Assembly (NCBI GenBank): GCA_002336675.1
Contig: DDEI01000035.1
Location: forward strand, 1 to 6,679
DNA: 6,679 nucleotides
Direction of reading: 5' to 3'
From: Flavobacteriales bacterium UBA1958
GTDB lineage: Bacteria; Bacteroidota; Bacteroidia; Flavobacteriales_D; Sanyastnellaceae
Positions 1-6,142 of this stretch are shown piece after piece (position 1 is the first letter of the stretch; each line of letters starts with the position of its first letter). The notes beneath the pieces were generated by a model that saw nothing but the letters and a program-made list of their open reading frames with translations, was not told where the DNA came from and ran no database searches. Made by a program: the position numbers and the translations under genes.

Positions 1-827
1 ACATCACCATCATAATTCTTACAAGCCCATACAAAACCTCCACTCCACTTCATAGCTGCTGCTACCATATCATCTATAAGTCTATGTTCATAAGTTATTC
101 CTGCTGCTGCAAACTTGTCTTTAAAATTCGCATCGAATACCTCCTGGAAGATATCTTTAAACCTTCCATCATAAGCTTTAAGAATGGTATTCTTAGTACT
201 TAAATATAGAGGCCATTTTTTGGTTAAAGCTTGGTTCATACATGAATGAGCAAATCCATAAATAGACTCATCTGTGTTGTACATAGCCATAGCTACTCCA
301 CCGTCTCCCTCATAATTATACACTTCCCATGTAGTAGGTTCTGCTCCTCCTTCTGGGGCGAAAGTCATTGTTAACTTTCCCTTACCTTTTATTACTGTAT
401 CTGTAGCTTTATACTGATCTCCGAAAGCATGTCTTCCTATACAAATAGGTTTAGTCCAACCAGGTACTAATCTAGGAACATTCTTCATGATAATAGGCTC
501 TCTAAATACAGTTCCTCCAACTATGTTTCTTATAGTCCCATTTGGAGAGCGCCACATTTTCTTAAGATCAAACTCCGCTACTCTATCCTCATCGGGAGTA
601 ATAGTAGCGCATTTGATGGCTACTTTATATTTTTTAGTCGCTTCAGCAGAATCAATAGTTATTTGATCATTAGTTTCATCTCTCTTTTCTAAACCTAAAT
701 CATAATATTTAATATCTAAGTCGAGGTATGGAAGAATCAATTTATCCTTGATGAATTTCCAAATGATTCTCGTCATTTCATCTCCATCCATCTCTACGAT
801 GGGGTTAGCTACTTTTATTTTGCTCAT
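1..827 (-). CDS. icd: NADP-dependent isocitrate dehydrogenase, eukaryote-like type (3' end cut by window edge)
   Basis: Oxidatively decarboxylates isocitrate to 2-oxoglutarate, producing NADPH, in the cytoplasmic TCA cycle. I translated 275 codons from ATG 825-827 (MSKIKVANPIVEMDGDEMTR) to the window edge; the family is about 400-415 aa, so roughly the last third lies outside. The sequence aligns almost without gaps to human IDH1/IDH2, and the residue numbers coincide with IDH1: substrate-binding T77, S94, R100, R109 and R132, catalytic Y139 and K212, and metal-binding D252 and D275 are all present. Other matches are SPNGTIRN (94-101), PGWTKPI (122-128), YNTDESI (183-189) and STKNTILKAYDGRFKDIFQE (210-229). 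This is the dimeric eukaryote-like class, not the E. coli Icd class. The start is supported by the close N-terminal match. No Shine-Dalgarno sequence is visible; the ATG follows an A-rich stretch. A terminator separates it from ndk upstream, so it probably has its own promoter, but I saw no convincing -7 box. Confidence 0.96.
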   Translation of the reverse strand, partial: MSKIKVANPIVEMDGDEMTRIIWKFIKDKLILPYLDLDIKYYDLGLEKRDETNDQITIDSAEATKKYKVAIKCATITPDEDRVAEFDLKKMWRSPNGTIRNIVGGTVFREPIIMKNVPRLVPGWTKPICIGRHAFGDQYKATDTVIKGKGKLTMTFAPEGGAEPTTWEVYNYEGDGGVAMAMYNTDESIYGFAHSCMNQALTKKWPLYLSTKNTILKAYDGRFKDIFQEVFDANFKDKFAAAGITYEHRLIDDMVAAAMKWSGGFVWACKNYDGD

Positions 828-844
828 AAATCTGTCTATTTTTT

Positions 845-873
845 TTGCGAATGCGCAAGGTACTATTTCGCAA
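845..873 (-). promoter_or_regulatory. Inverted repeats with two alternative pairings upstream of icd
   Basis: The arm TTGCGAA (845-851, plus strand) can pair with TTCGCAA at 867-873 (7 bp, 15-nt loop). Its first five bases can instead pair with CGCAA at 854-858 (5 bp, 4-nt loop). Both are exact, and they exclude each other. The element ends 17 nt before the icd ATG. It could be an operator or a leader structure; which one depends on the unknown transcription start. The role is inferred only. Confidence 0.35.
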
Positions 874-896
874 TGAATATTTTTAAATTTCTGGTC

Positions 897-928
897 ACAA
901 AAAAACCCCTTCATAAAAGAAGAGGTTT
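897..928 (-). terminator. Rho-independent terminator of ndk
   Basis: Read on the minus strand, the arm 928-919 (AAACCTCTTC) pairs with 912-903 (GAAGGGGTTT): ten pairs including one G-U, with a 6-nt loop and a U-rich run continuing to 899. The T-run lies only on the minus-strand exit side. It sits 22 nt after the ndk stop codon and uncouples ndk from icd. Confidence 0.85.
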
Positions 929-949
929 CTAGTCCTATTGGGTATAATA

Positions 950-1372
950 TTAAGCTGTTACTTCAGTAGAAGCGAAATGAAATTCACCTTCTATTTTAGC
1001 GTTATCATCGCTATCTGAGCCATGAACAGCATTAGCAGCTATACTAGTAGCAAACATCTTTCTAATAGTTCCCTCTGCAGCTTCAGCGGGATTAGTAGCT
1101 CCGATCAAGGTTCTAAAATCTTCTACGGCATTATCTTTTTCTAATATTGCAGCTACAATAGGCGCAGAAGTCATGTATTCAACTAATTCGCCATAAAAAG
1201 GTCTTTCGCTATGCACAACGTAAAATTCTTGCGCTTGGGCTTTAGACAACTGTGCCCACTTCATAGCTTTTATGCTGAAACCAGCGTCTATAATCTTGTC
1301 TATAATCTTTCCTGTGTGACCTGCACCTGTAGCATCAGGCTTAATCATTGTGAATGTTCTGTTTCCAGCCAT
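950..1372 (-). CDS. ndk: Nucleoside diphosphate kinase
   Basis: Transfers the gamma-phosphate of ATP to nucleoside diphosphates through a phosphohistidine intermediate, balancing cytoplasmic (d)NTP pools. The 140-aa protein has the usual family length. The signature NAVHGSDS (114-121) holds the catalytic His117. Also present are K11 and D13 in the N-terminal FTMIKPDA (7-14), ERPFY (56-60), the nucleotide-binding segment TNPAEA (93-98) and GTIRKMF (101-107). The form TIRK followed by a hydrophobic residue, instead of the common TIRGDF, is as I recall it from Bacteroidota NDKs. The ATG start is at the expected place just before the first beta strand. It is monocistronic: a TAnnTTTG box lies about 28 nt upstream and a strong terminator lies just downstream. 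It is divergent from rocD. No defects seen. Confidence 0.97.
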   Translation of the reverse strand: MAGNRTFTMIKPDATGAGHTGKIIDKIIDAGFSIKAMKWAQLSKAQAQEFYVVHSERPFYGELVEYMTSAPIVAAILEKDNAVEDFRTLIGATNPAEAAEGTIRKMFATSIAANAVHGSDSDDNAKIEGEFHFASTEVTA

Positions 1373-1399
1373 AATATTTTATCTTTAAAATTTCGAGCG

Positions 1400-1407
1400 C
1401 AAAAATA
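1400..1407 (-). promoter_or_regulatory. ndk promoter, Bacteroidota -7 element
   Basis: The minus strand reads TATTTTTG, an exact fit to TAnnTTTG, the -7 consensus used by the Bacteroidota primary sigma factor. It predicts a transcription start near 1394 and an ndk leader of about 20 nt. I see no good -33 TTG at the expected distance, so the call rests on the -7 box and its position. Confidence 0.6.
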
Positions 1408-1791
1408 CTAATTAAGTTCATGGTGACTATCAGCATATTTCAAATAAAGAAGATTTCTACGTTATAAAATGTTTTTGAAAAAACTATAACACCCCAGAAA
1501 ATGGATTGGGCGCACTGCCACTTGCATTAACGCTCACGAAGCGACGGATTTACTCATAGTGCAAAGTAAAGCGGATAGAAAAATATGTATTTGAGTCTGC
1601 TCAAAGAGGTCTTATCGCATGAGTTAAAAATCAAAAAAATAAGAGAAACTGATTTAGAGAATACTCATTCTCCTACCGTTTTAAAAAACTGATTTCAAAC
1701 GGAACGAACAAGAACGAAATGGCTGCGGAATTAAGACTGTCTTTTATTCTCTGACACTTAAGAAAACAAGAGAAATTATACCACTGAATCA
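1408..1791. other. Long intergenic region between divergent ndk and rocD, with a GC-rich island
   Basis: No gene of convincing length reads on either strand here. Positions 1501-1560 are 50% GC by count (30 of 60), against 25% in 1441-1500 and 28% in 1621-1680. In the island the minus strand has a 21-codon open stretch (1549 to the stop at 1484-1486) ending ASGSAPNPFSGVL. That could be the tail of a decayed gene or part of a dispersed repeat. Short exact inverted repeats lie to the right: 1590-1595 with 1600-1605 (TTTGAG/CTCAAA), 1657-1662 with 1667-1672 (GAGAAT/ATTCTC) and 1676-1681 with 1697-1702 (CCGTTT/AAACGG). The 10-mer AAACTGATTT occurs at 1646 and again at 1686. GAACGAA occurs at 1702 and 1712. 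No tRNA, known riboswitch or terminator with a T-run was recognised. Confidence 0.5.
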
Positions 1792-1823
1792 TTCGTAGAA
1801 TTAAATCCTAGCCTCTAAATTTG
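1792..1823 (+). promoter_or_regulatory. rocD promoter, Bacteroidota type, abutting the start codon
   Basis: TAAATTTG at 1816-1823 fits TAnnTTTG exactly. TTCG at 1792-1795 is a one-mismatch -33 element (TTTG) with a 20-nt spacer, within the normal range. Only five bases separate the -7 box from the ATG at 1829, so transcription should begin at or within a base or two of the start codon. Confidence 0.6.
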
Positions 1824-1828
1824 TGCAC

Positions 1829-3076
1829 ATGGAATCTGAAGTAAAACAAGGATTGTCATCAGCTGAAGCTATGGCACTCGAAAACAAGTATGGAGCTCAT
1901 AATTACCATCCCCTGCCAGTGGTTTTACATAAAGGCAAAGGAGTCTATGTTTGGGACGTAGAAGGGAAAAAATATTACGATTTTTTATCAGCTTATTCTG
2001 CTGTTAACCAAGGTCATTGTCATCCGAAAATTATTGAAGCGTTGAAACAACAAGCCGATTTGTTAACTCTAACATCACGTGCCTTTCACAATGACGTCTT
2101 GGGACAATATGAAAAATATGTGACTGAATTATTTGGTTATGATAAAATACTTCCAATGAACACCGGTGTAGAAGGTGGTGAAACTGCATTGAAATTATGT
2201 AGAAAATGGGCCTATAAAGTAAAGGGAATCGAACAAAACAAAGCAAAGATTTTATTTGCGGAAAATAACTTCTGGGGCAGAACCTTAGCCGCGGTATCCT
2301 CCTCTACCGACCCGAGTGCTTTTAAGGACTATGGCCCATATCTTCCTGGTTTCGAAATTGTGAAATACAATGATTTAAAAGCTTTAGAAAACGCTTTAGA
2401 GGATCCTAACGTTGCAGGGTTTATGGTAGAACCTATCCAAGGAGAAGCCGGAGTTATGGTTCCTGACGAAGGTTATTTAAAAAAAGCTTATGAGTTGTGC
2501 AAATCAAAAAACGTACTATTTATTGCAGACGAAGTTCAAACAGGAATTTCTAGAACAGGAAAATTATATTGCTGCCAGCATGAGGGTGTTAAACCAGATA
2601 TTTTAATTTTAGGGAAAGCCTTGTCCGGAGGAGTTTTTCCAGTTTCGGCAGCTTTAGCTGATGATGAAATAATGATGACGATTAAACCTGGAGAACATGG
2701 CTCCACTTTCGGAGGAAATCCATTAGGTTGTAGAGTTGCAATGGCTGCCTTAAAAGTAGCTGTTGATGAAGATTTAGCCGCTAATGCAGAAAAGTTAGGA
2801 ATCCTATTTAGGTCAGAATTATCTTCTTTTGCCAGTGAAAATAATTTATTGAAGTCTATTCGAGGTAAAGGACTATTAAACGCCCTTTTAATTAATGATA
2901 CGGAAGATAGTTCAACTGCTTGGGATATTTGCTTAAAATTAAGAGATAATGGTCTGTTAGCTAAACCTACTCATGGAAATATCATTCGATTTGCTCCGCC
3001 CCTTGTAATTACCGAAGAACAGTTAATGGATTGCGTGGATATTATCAAGAAAACAATTTTAGCTTATCAGAAATAA
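1829..3076 (+). CDS. rocD: Ornithine aminotransferase (ornithine--oxo-acid aminotransferase)
   Basis: PLP-dependent class III aminotransferase. It moves the delta-amino group of ornithine to 2-oxoglutarate, giving glutamate-5-semialdehyde and glutamate, in arginine/ornithine breakdown towards proline or glutamate. The 415-aa protein is strikingly close to human OAT. The PLP lysine is K263 in LGKALSGG, with D234 and Q237 in FIADEVQTG. Ornithine-pocket Y26 (GAHNYHPLP), Y56 (FLSAYSAVNQGHCHP), R151 (NFWGRTL) and E206 (EPIQGEAG) match human Y55, Y85, R180 and E235. HGSTFGGNPLGCRVA and LLAKPTHGNIIRFAPPLVI are also conserved. Y26 and Y56 separate OAT from acetylornithine or GABA aminotransferases. 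I chose ATG 1829. An in-frame GTG at 1823 would add two residues but overlaps the -7 box, and the next ATG (1871) would remove N-terminal residues that I recall in homologues. It is the first gene of a likely operon with DUF423. Confidence 0.95.
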   Translation: MESEVKQGLSSAEAMALENKYGAHNYHPLPVVLHKGKGVYVWDVEGKKYYDFLSAYSAVNQGHCHPKIIEALKQQADLLTLTSRAFHNDVLGQYEKYVTELFGYDKILPMNTGVEGGETALKLCRKWAYKVKGIEQNKAKILFAENNFWGRTLAAVSSSTDPSAFKDYGPYLPGFEIVKYNDLKALENALEDPNVAGFMVEPIQGEAGVMVPDEGYLKKAYELCKSKNVLFIADEVQTGISRTGKLYCCQHEGVKPDILILGKALSGGVFPVSAALADDEIMMTIKPGEHGSTFGGNPLGCRVAMAALKVAVDEDLAANAEKLGILFRSELSSFASENNLLKSIRGKGLLNALLINDTEDSSTAWDICLKLRDNGLLAKPTHGNIIRFAPPLVITEEQLMDCVDIIKKTILAYQK

Positions 3077-3077
3077 A

Positions 3078-3470
3078 GTGAATAATCTTGTAATAAAATG
3101 GGGAGTTTTTCTAGTGCTCGTTAGCATTATTATAGGTGCTTTTGGAGCTCATTATTTTTCATCTATATTAAGTCCTGGACGAATGAAATCACTTCAGACT
3201 GGTATAAATTATCAAATGTATATGGGACTGGCTCTTTTAGCTCTTGGTAATTTAGAGTCTAAGTTCTCCAGTAAATCATACCGCACTGGATTTCTGTTGA
3301 TTTTAATCGGATGCTTGTTGTTTTCCCTATCTATTTATGGATTAGTCTATTTAGGATATCATAAAATATCCACAGGTACATCTATCCTCGGACCCACCAC
3401 CCCAATAGGAGGATTGCTAATGATCTTAGGGTGGTTGTGGTTGCTAATAAATATGATAAAGAGGAATTAA
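3078..3470 (+). CDS. DUF423 family small membrane protein (E. coli YgdD-like)
   Basis: A 130-aa inner-membrane protein with four predicted membrane segments, near residues 5-25, 46-60, 70-92 and 111-127. The family hallmarks are visible: GAFGAH (20-25) at the end of the first helix, QTGINYQMYM (40-49) resembling QTGLEYQAFH of E. coli YgdD, and TPIGG (108-112) followed by GW (118-119) in the last helix. The length fits the family (about 120-135 aa). No biochemical role is established for DUF423 as far as I know. The start is GTG at 3078, one base after the rocD stop codon. No in-frame ATG offers a full first helix, so translation is probably coupled to rocD. Whether it has any role in ornithine metabolism is unknown; the pairing may be only positional. 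Confidence 0.88.
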   Translation: MNNLVIKWGVFLVLVSIIIGAFGAHYFSSILSPGRMKSLQTGINYQMYMGLALLALGNLESKFSSKSYRTGFLLILIGCLLFSLSIYGLVYLGYHKISTGTSILGPTTPIGGLLMILGWLWLLINMIKRN

Positions 3471-3520
3471 CTACAAGGGTACACATCCCTTTTATTGCGA
3501 AGCAAAACAAAAATGAAATT

Positions 3521-4150
3521 ATGGGTTTTATAGAAAATCAGAAATGGCGTTATGCGACTAAGAAGTTTGATGCTTCTAAAAAGATTAGCAGCACGGATCT
3601 AGAGAAGATTAAAGAATCCATAAACCTAGCCGCTACAAGCTATGGCCTTCAATTGTTTAAAGTTATAATCGTAGAGAATCCAGAAACCAGAGAAACTCTA
3701 AAACAGCACAGCTGGGGACAGTCACAAATAACAGAAGCATCCCATTTAATGGTCTTTTGCAATTTCAATAGCGTAAAAAGCGAACACATTGATAGCTACT
3801 TAAAGTTAAAAGCCAAACTTATAGGCAAAGAGGAATCTGCTTTTAAAGGATATGGTGACTTTATAAAAAGTAAAACGGCGGAAATGACTCCAGACCAGAC
3901 CTCTGAGTGGAATGCTAAACAGACTTATATAGCACTGGGGAATGCTATGGCCATGTGCGCTGAACTAAAGATAGACACCTGCCCACTGGAAGGTTTTTCT
4001 CCAGTAGAGTATAATTCTACATTAGGCCTGCATAAAATAGGATTAGAGGCTACCGTAGTATTGACTCTAGGATATCGTTCCGTGGAAGATAAAACTCAGC
4101 ATGCACCAAAGATTAGAAAAAATTTGAAAGATATTTTTGAAGTCTTATAG
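3521..4150 (+). CDS. Nitroreductase-family NAD(P)H-dependent FMN oxidoreductase (NfsB-like)
   Basis: Cytoplasmic flavoprotein expected to bind FMN and reduce nitroaromatics, quinones or other acceptors with NAD(P)H; the natural substrate cannot be told. The 209-aa protein has the length of E. coli NfsB (217). Matches to NfsB run along its length: WRYATKKFDASKKIS (9-23) with FMN-phosphate contacts R10 and K14, EASHLMVFCNF (72-82), EWNAKQTYIALGN (129-141), CPLEGFSP (154-161) and, near the C-terminus, PKIRKN (196-201), whose K197 and R199 match the phosphate-binding PKSR of NfsB. I chose ATG 3521. The frame is open back to a GTG at 3431, but that would add 30 residues without family resemblance and overlap DUF423 by 40 nt. 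The 50-nt gap to DUF423 has no promoter that I recognise, so it probably belongs to the rocD operon. A terminator begins at its stop codon. Confidence 0.9.
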   Translation: MGFIENQKWRYATKKFDASKKISSTDLEKIKESINLAATSYGLQLFKVIIVENPETRETLKQHSWGQSQITEASHLMVFCNFNSVKSEHIDSYLKLKAKLIGKEESAFKGYGDFIKSKTAEMTPDQTSEWNAKQTYIALGNAMAMCAELKIDTCPLEGFSPVEYNSTLGLHKIGLEATVVLTLGYRSVEDKTQHAPKIRKNLKDIFEVL

Positions 4151-4201
4151 GAAAGAAGTTTATTAAAAAAAGCTAAAAACAAGAAACTCCTTTCCGCTTT
4201 T
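4150..4201 (+). terminator. Hairpin terminator of the rocD-DUF423-nitroreductase unit
   Basis: The arm 4150-4161 (GGAAAGAAGTTT) pairs with 4184-4195 (AAACTCCTTTCC) at 11 of 12 positions, with one A-C mismatch. The loop is A-rich (22 nt), and a short TTTT run lies at 4198-4201. The first stem base is the last base of the nitroreductase stop codon. The long loop and short T-run make it weaker than the others here. Confidence 0.6.
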
Positions 4202-4252
4202 CGATAAATTTTATTCAGAACGAACATGCGCTTAGACTCAATACAATTAAAC

Positions 4253-4337
4253 TAAGTGTTGTTATTACACTTATGCAAGCCTAAATTATATCTATCTTAA
4301 TTTATTGATTATATGCGCTTTAAGTCGGAATAACTTA
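4253..4337. promoter_or_regulatory. Two inverted repeats with TAAGT/ACTTA arms upstream of pckA
   Basis: TAAGTGT (4253-4259) and ACACTTA (4267-4273) form an exact 7-bp inverted repeat with a 7-nt spacer. TAAGT (4321-4325) and ACTTA (4333-4337) form a second one, again with a 7-nt spacer. Both lie upstream of the pckA -7 box, at about 110 and 45 nt. Neither has a T-run, so they look more like protein-binding sites than terminators. The regulator is not known and the role is inferred. The rest of the gap between the upstream terminator and the pckA promoter shows nothing else I can name. Confidence 0.35.
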
Positions 4338-4383
4338 GGTTCAATTAACGTGTATTTGTGACAAGGTTAATCTCCGAATCTCG

Positions 4384-4391
4384 TAATTTTG
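4384..4391 (+). promoter_or_regulatory. pckA promoter, Bacteroidota -7 element
   Basis: TAATTTTG fits TAnnTTTG exactly. It predicts a start near 4396 and a leader of about 20 nt. The nearest TTTG (4355-4358) is 25 nt upstream, too far for an ideal -33 element. A poor -33 is compatible with a promoter that needs an activator, but that is inference. Confidence 0.6.
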
Positions 4392-4416
4392 TGGACCTAA
4401 ACAAAAGATTCTTTAG

Positions 4417-6027
4417 ATGAACAATTTTGGATTGAAGGCAGAGAAAGCTAATCTTTCTTATTTAGGATTAGACCATGTAGAAGCGGCATACTGGAACCTA
4501 TCTCCAGCAGAATTAACAGAAGAAACCATTCTTAAAGGCCAAGGTGTTCTAACAGATACAGGAGCATTAGCGATAGACACAGGTGAGTTCACTGGTCGTT
4601 CTCCGGCAGACAGGTTTATAGTAAAGGATGCTATCACAGTTGACGAAGTTTGGTGGGGAGACATTAATAAGCCCTTTGATTCGGAATCTTTCGATAAGCT
4701 TCAGGGTAGAATGCAAGCTTATTTAGCTGGAAGAGAGATTTACGTGAGAGATGCCTACGCTTGTGCTGATGACACTTACAGACTTAATTTAAGAGTAGTA
4801 ACTGAGTTTCCTTGGAGTAACATGTTTGCTTCTAACATGTTCCTTAGACCTACTAAAGAAGAGATCTTAGACTTTAATCCTGAGTGGAACATGATGTGTG
4901 CACCAGGCTTTATGGCGGATGCCGAAATAGATGGTACACGTCAGCACAACTTTGCTATTATCAACTTTACTAAGAAGATGATTCTTATCGGTGGAACTGG
5001 TTATACTGGTGAAATCAAAAAGGGAATATTCTCTGTACTCAACTTTGTTCTTCCTGCACAGAAAGGTGTTCTTTCAATGCATTGTAGTGCTAACGTAGGA
5101 CATGATGGTGATACCGCTGTATTCTTTGGATTAAGCGGGACAGGGAAGACTACATTATCTTCAGACCCTAATAGAAAGCTAATCGGTGATGACGAACATG
5201 GCTGGTCAGCAGATAAAGTATTCAACTTTGAAGGCGGATGCTATGCTAAAACTATAGACCTGTCCGCTATAAAAGAGCCGCAAATTTACAACGCTATCAA
5301 GTTCGGAGCTATTCTAGAAAATATAGGTTTTGAGGAAGATGGGTGTACTCCCGACTATTCGGATATCACTAAAACTCAAAATACGAGAGTATCCTACCCT
5401 ATTCACCATATAGATAACATTATGCTTCCTAGCTCAGGGGATGCTCCTAAAAATATATTTTTCCTTACCGCAGATGCTTTTGGAGTATTGCCTCCGATAA
5501 GTAAGCTTTCTAGAAACCAAGCGATGTACCAGTTTATATCTGGCTACACTGCCAAAGTGGCTGGAACAGAAGCTGGAGTAACAGAACCTCAGACTGCATT
5601 CTCGGCATGCTTCGGAGCACCATTTTTACCATTACACCCAGCTAGATATGCTGAGATGTTAGGAAATAAAATGGACGAAGGGAATGTAAATATCTGGCTG
5701 ATTAACACAGGCTGGAGCGGTGGCGAATACGGAACTGGTTCTAGAATCAAGTTGAAGTATACTAGAGCTATGATTACTGCTGCTTTAAGTGGAAAGTTAA
5801 ATGATGTAGAATACAATTGTCATGAAGTATTTGGATTAAATTTCCCTACCTCTTGCCCAGATGTACCTAGCGAACTTCTTAATGCGAGAAATACATGGGC
5901 TGATAAAAATGCTTATGATACTAAAGCAAACTCACTAGCAGATAAATTCGTTAAGAATTTTGAGCAATTTGAAGAGTATGCCAATGAAGAAATAATGAGT
6001 GCTTCTCCTCGTTCAGTAACTGTTTAA
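4417..6027 (+). CDS. pckA: Phosphoenolpyruvate carboxykinase (ATP)
   Basis: Converts oxaloacetate and ATP to phosphoenolpyruvate, CO2 and ADP: the entry step of gluconeogenesis, or the reverse anaplerotic reaction when PEP is abundant. Cytoplasmic. The 536-aa protein has the size of the ATP-dependent class (E. coli 540). In order: R61 in FTGRSPADRF (substrate arginine), Y196 and K202 near GGTGYTGEIKKG, H222 in MHCSANVG (metal and substrate site), the P-loop GLSGTGKTT (238-246) with K244, the kinase-2 motif GDDEHGW (257-263) with D258/D259, R324 in QNTRVSYPI, FLTADAFGVLPP (349-360) and TEPQTAFSACFG. The C-terminal INTGWSGGEYGTGSRIKLK (429-447) is also typical. The kinase motifs and length match the ATP class and not the GTP enzyme. 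The ATG start gives a complete N-terminus and has no Shine-Dalgarno sequence. It is a single-gene unit with its own promoter and terminator. Confidence 0.98.
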   Translation: MNNFGLKAEKANLSYLGLDHVEAAYWNLSPAELTEETILKGQGVLTDTGALAIDTGEFTGRSPADRFIVKDAITVDEVWWGDINKPFDSESFDKLQGRMQAYLAGREIYVRDAYACADDTYRLNLRVVTEFPWSNMFASNMFLRPTKEEILDFNPEWNMMCAPGFMADAEIDGTRQHNFAIINFTKKMILIGGTGYTGEIKKGIFSVLNFVLPAQKGVLSMHCSANVGHDGDTAVFFGLSGTGKTTLSSDPNRKLIGDDEHGWSADKVFNFEGGCYAKTIDLSAIKEPQIYNAIKFGAILENIGFEEDGCTPDYSDITKTQNTRVSYPIHHIDNIMLPSSGDAPKNIFFLTADAFGVLPPISKLSRNQAMYQFISGYTAKVAGTEAGVTEPQTAFSACFGAPFLPLHPARYAEMLGNKMDEGNVNIWLINTGWSGGEYGTGSRIKLKYTRAMITAALSGKLNDVEYNCHEVFGLNFPTSCPDVPSELLNARNTWADKNAYDTKANSLADKFVKNFEQFEEYANEEIMSASPRSVTV

Positions 6028-6055
6028 ACTAGAGAAAACGCTAAAAAAAATAATT

Positions 6056-6100
6056 AAGCCTCGCGCTTCCTTTTTCTGGTAATTGCGAGGCTTTCTGTTT
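6056..6100 (+). terminator. Strong rho-independent terminator of pckA, possibly bidirectional
   Basis: AAGCCTCGC (6056-6064) pairs perfectly with GCGAGGCTT (6085-6093): a 9-bp GC-rich stem with a 20-nt loop, followed by TTCTGTTT. On the other strand the stem runs into a T-rich tail (complement of the A-run at 6043-6050), so it could also stop transcription from the right. It lies 28 nt after the pckA stop. Confidence 0.88.
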
Positions 6101-6142
6101 AAAAATAAAGCCGACTTTTGGGGTTCACCATTTTCATAGCTA

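Noticed and set aside
1211..1411. A 66-aa plus-strand reading frame over the ndk start
   Set aside because: It is antisense to a well-supported ndk, cysteine-rich and low in coding character. It is a shadow frame.
1823..1828. GTG start of rocD two codons upstream of the ATG
   Set aside because: The GTG shares a base with the -7 box and would need a transcript starting inside the promoter element. The ATG at 1829 is the simpler start.
3475..3491. Small hairpin AAGGG/CCCTT between DUF423 and the nitroreductase, possibly a terminator or attenuator
   Set aside because: The stem is only 5 bp and is followed by TTATTGCG, not a T-run. It is too weak to call.
3431..3520. A 30-residue N-terminal extension of the nitroreductase from a GTG at 3431
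   Set aside because: It would overlap the end of the DUF423 gene by 40 nt and shows no resemblance to the family. The NfsB-like N-terminus begins right at ATG 3521.
5001..5225. Minus-strand frames of about 70 aa inside rocD and pckA (2031-2246, 4458-4664, 5001-5225, 5589-5816)
   Set aside because: Each is complementary to conserved enzyme core sequence, has no start context and resembles no family. They are shadows.
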